A stretch of DNA of 16,105 nucleotides from the NCBI GenBank assembly GCA_030432015.1, contig JAUIHJ010000077.1:1-16105 (forward strand). The letters are read 5' to 3'. Under the pieces are notes generated by a model. It made no database searches. It saw nothing but the letters and a program-made list of their open reading frames with translations, and was not told the DNA's origin. Below are positions 14,058 to 16,105 of the stretch, in pieces; the first letter of the stretch is position 1, and each line of letters starts with the position of its first letter. Position numbers and translations under genes: made by a program. The stretch comes from a bacterium (GTDB taxonomy: Bacteria; Planctomycetota; Planctomycetia; Pirellulales; Pirellulaceae).

Positions 14058-15043
14058 CGCCGGTCATTAGCCTACTCATGCCGGCCTATGATCGGCAGGA
14101 CTACATTGCACCGTCAATCGAAAGCGTGCTCGCACAAACGTATGGCGACTGGGAATTGATCATCGTCGATGACTGTTCCCATGACGACACCGTCCAAGTC
14201 GCAAAATCATACGAAGCGCGGGACTCACGGATTCGCGTTGTCGCCTGCGACGCGAATCTGGGCCAATTCGCCAATCGGAATCGGGCTCTCAAGTACGCGC
14301 GCGGACCGCTGGTGAAATTTCATGATTCGGACGACATCCTCTATCCCCATTGTCTGGCCACGATGGCGAGCATCCTGGAGAGTGAACCCGCGGCCGATTT
14401 TGCGTTAACCTCTGGGTGGAATTGGCCGGGCGGGCCTTGCCCCATGCTGCTCACGCCGAGATTACTCTACCAACGAGAATTCCTGGGCAGCGGGATTTTC
14501 TTCGCGGGCCCCTCCTGCGGCCTCTTCCGCCGGCACGTTTTCGATGCCGTGGGCGGCTTCCCGGAGCTGGGGGTCGGCTCAGACTCAATCTTCTGGCTCA
14601 GGACCTGCGCGAAATTCTCCGCGGTACTGACTCCAGCAGACCTGTTCTGGTACCGCGTCCACCCCGATCAAGAATTCCAGAGTACCGCCGCGACCCTCGA
14701 CTACACGCTGGTCGCACGCGAATCGTGGCAAGCGCTGAACTCCGCCGAATGCCCGCTGCAGGCAGACGAGTTAGTGGTCGCACGCCGCAACCTGGCATGG
14801 CTGGTCGCCCGCAACGTGTACAGGGACCTTCGGGCGAACAGGTGGAACACGGCTTGGATACGCTTTCGCCGCGCCGGCTTGACCTGGCGCGAGTGGGCCG
14901 TGTACCTGCGGCGCCAACGGAGAAAACTGGACCATGGCACGCCGCTCGATCGTAACGGCCAGTACCTCGTGCCGGCGTGGGTGACCAAGGTCCAGGGTGA
15001 AAGTGACGCGAATCCCTGGCATGAACAGGCGGGTCAATCATGA
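14054..15043 (+). CDS. GT2-family glycosyltransferase (GT-A fold)
   Basis: A 329-residue inverting GT2 enzyme. The GT-A domain begins at once: PVISLLMPAYDRQDYI (3-18), ESVLAQTYGDWELIIVDDCS (23-42) with the nucleotide-contacting D39-D40, NLGQFANRNRALKYARG (68-84), and the metal-binding FHDSDDILYP (89-98, with D91-D94 in place of the usual DxD). GLFRRHVFDAVGGFPEL (156-172) and GSDSIFWLR (175-183) form the acceptor side. The last 100 residues are rich in Arg and Trp and may bind membrane phosphates. It starts with TTG in a TTGA overlap with a good Shine-Dalgarno, and its end overlaps the next gene as ATGA. It transfers one sugar to the lipid-linked glycan; donor not predictable. Confidence 0.87.
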   Translation: MTPVISLLMPAYDRQDYIAPSIESVLAQTYGDWELIIVDDCSHDDTVQVAKSYEARDSRIRVVACDANLGQFANRNRALKYARGPLVKFHDSDDILYPHCLATMASILESEPAADFALTSGWNWPGGPCPMLLTPRLLYQREFLGSGIFFAGPSCGLFRRHVFDAVGGFPELGVGSDSIFWLRTCAKFSAVLTPADLFWYRVHPDQEFQSTAATLDYTLVARESWQALNSAECPLQADELVVARRNLAWLVARNVYRDLRANRWNTAWIRFRRAGLTWREWAVYLRRQRRKLDHGTPLDRNGQYLVPAWVTKVQGESDANPWHEQAGQS

Positions 15044-16105
15044 CGATTCGCACTTGCATCCGAAGAGCACTCCAATGGTGCCTGAGACGATTGCTGCAGC
15101 GTTCGGTCGTGCTCCTGCCCAACCAGGCCAATATAGAAAATATTCTCAAGGTACAAACGGACTATGGCGTTAAGGGCGAACGACTGATCACCAACGTCTT
15201 GGAGGAGCAAGGCGGAACTCTGGTGCTCGCGCTGCGAACCTATCACGGGCACATGCCATCGATCACTCATTGGCACAGCCATCTACGGTACGACGGTCCG
15301 AGCACCCTCTGTTTCGATGTTGTCAGCGGTGAGGTTCGCTGGAATGGCGCGGAGATTGGTCGCGTTGCGGTACCGCTCCCCACGCGGCGGTTTTGCTGGG
15401 AGTTGCGACTGGAGCATGACGACGGCGTTCGTCGAGAGCGTCTCACAGGCCACTATCTGCCCGGGGTGAACCAGGCAGTCGCCGCCGAGTATTTCCAGGG
15501 CGACAACTACGTCGACTACGAAGCCCAATCGCAAGGCGAGGCACAACAAATCCTCGACCTGCTCGAGGCCCACCAGGCGGAAGGCCCCATTCTCGAAATC
15601 GGTTGCGCAACCGGGCAAGTGCTCGAGGCCTTACGCCGGCGCGGTTATGCCGCCTGGGGAGTCGATTTCTCAGAATGGGCGGTTGAACAGGCGGCGAAAC
15701 ACGTTGGCCCTGAAGCTGTCGCCGTTTGTAATGTTGAACAAGATTCTCTGCCCGCTGACATTCAGCGTCACGGACCGTTTCAAACGCTCGTCCTGTGGTT
15801 CGTGTTGGAGCACTTTAAGAATCCTTTTGATGTACTTGAATCGCTCACCCAGGCCGTCGGTCCAGACGCCACGTTGATCATCGGAACAACGAATTCCGAG
15901 AGCCTCACCCACCGACTGTTTCAATCCGACTGGGAGGGCTACTTTGATCGCACTCACCATGGCGTCGACGCCGTCAGCGTCTCGTCACTTCGTCAAGGGC
16001 TGCCGCACCTTGGATGGCAAATCCAGCACTTGCGAACCGATCGTATCTGGAACGGAAATGCAGACCCTACCTGTGCCACGCTGCGAGAATGGTGGGCGGC
16101 TGACG
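15040..16105 (+). CDS. Two-domain SAM-dependent methyltransferase, 3' end outside the window
   Basis: An open frame of 355 codons from ATG 15040 with no stop before the right edge. Residues 1-28 are basic and hydrophobic. Residues 35-145 form a beta-rich region I do not recognise (for example ALRTYHGHMPSITHWHSHLR, 64-83). YFQGDNYVDYEA (151-162) leads into the methyltransferase core: PILEIGCATGQVLEALRRRG (183-202, SAM motif I), WGVDFSEWAVEQA (206-218) and TLVLWFVLEHFKNPFDVL (249-266), then IGTTNSESLTHRLFQSDWEG (281-300), typical of the Methyltransf_23 group. The start overlaps the preceding stop as ATGA. It probably methylates a sugar of the glycan or caps the chain; the extra N-terminal domain may recognise the glycan. 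Confidence 0.82.
   Translation, partial: MTIRTCIRRALQWCLRRLLQRSVVLLPNQANIENILKVQTDYGVKGERLITNVLEEQGGTLVLALRTYHGHMPSITHWHSHLRYDGPSTLCFDVVSGEVRWNGAEIGRVAVPLPTRRFCWELRLEHDDGVRRERLTGHYLPGVNQAVAAEYFQGDNYVDYEAQSQGEAQQILDLLEAHQAEGPILEIGCATGQVLEALRRRGYAAWGVDFSEWAVEQAAKHVGPEAVAVCNVEQDSLPADIQRHGPFQTLVLWFVLEHFKNPFDVLESLTQAVGPDATLIIGTTNSESLTHRLFQSDWEGYFDRTHHGVDAVSVSSLRQGLPHLGWQIQHLRTDRIWNGNADPTCATLREWWAAD

Noticed and set aside
14416..14955. 179-codon plus-strand and 183-codon minus-strand frames inside the GT2 gene
   Set aside because: Both are arginine- and proline-rich shadows of the GC-rich third-position pattern of the real gene.
1..16105. CRISPR arrays, insertion sequences, tRNA genes, long direct repeats
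   Set aside because: I read through for regularly spaced repeats, terminal inverted repeats, transposase motifs and tRNA-like folds and saw none.

Overview
The window lies inside a large bacterial surface-polysaccharide (O-antigen, capsule or exopolysaccharide) biosynthesis locus. By eye the DNA is moderately GC-rich. Genes are packed head to tail, many starts are GTG or TTG, and Shine-Dalgarno signals are often weak. These traits fit a Gram-negative or PVC-type bacterium, possibly Planctomycetota, but no marker gene fixes the taxonomy, so that is inference only.

Layout. At the left edge, on the minus strand, is the first part of an rmlD-like dTDP-4-dehydrorhamnose reductase (1-114). A short divergent region follows, and then a tight plus-strand array runs from 203 to 11994. 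Its genes, in order, are: NodB-type polysaccharide deacetylase, SAM methyltransferase, two GT-B glycosyltransferases, a GT2 enzyme, a GT-A enzyme with a galactosyltransferase-like C-terminal motif, another GT-B enzyme, an FkbM-type methyltransferase, an 845-residue fusion of two GT4 enzymes, and a multispanning Wzy-like polymerase. One methyltransferase gene (11997-12599) points the opposite way; its stop lies 2 bases from the polymerase stop. The plus-strand array then resumes with a GT4 (12687), a GT2 (14054) and a two-domain methyltransferase that runs off the right edge (15040-16105).

Function. There are eight glycosyltransferase genes with nine catalytic units, four methyltransferases, one deacetylase and one probable polymerase. 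Together they suggest a long, non-repetitive oligosaccharide unit that is O-methylated and de-N/O-acetylated in the cytoplasm and then polymerised. Rhamnose is suggested by the rmlD start. The initiating phosphoglycosyl transferase, the flippase and the export proteins are not in the window and presumably lie outside it.

Expression. All 13 plus-strand start codons overlap the end of another open frame. Nine overlap the stop of the preceding large gene, mostly as ATGA, GTGA or TTGA. The other four overlap the end of a 12-18 codon mini-ORF, and two of these mini-ORFs also begin inside the upstream gene's stop. I read this as an unusually complete chain of translational coupling; it is the least ordinary thing in the window. 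I saw no tRNA, rRNA, CRISPR, insertion sequence or clear rho-independent terminator, and no gene-free stretch longer than about 90 bases.
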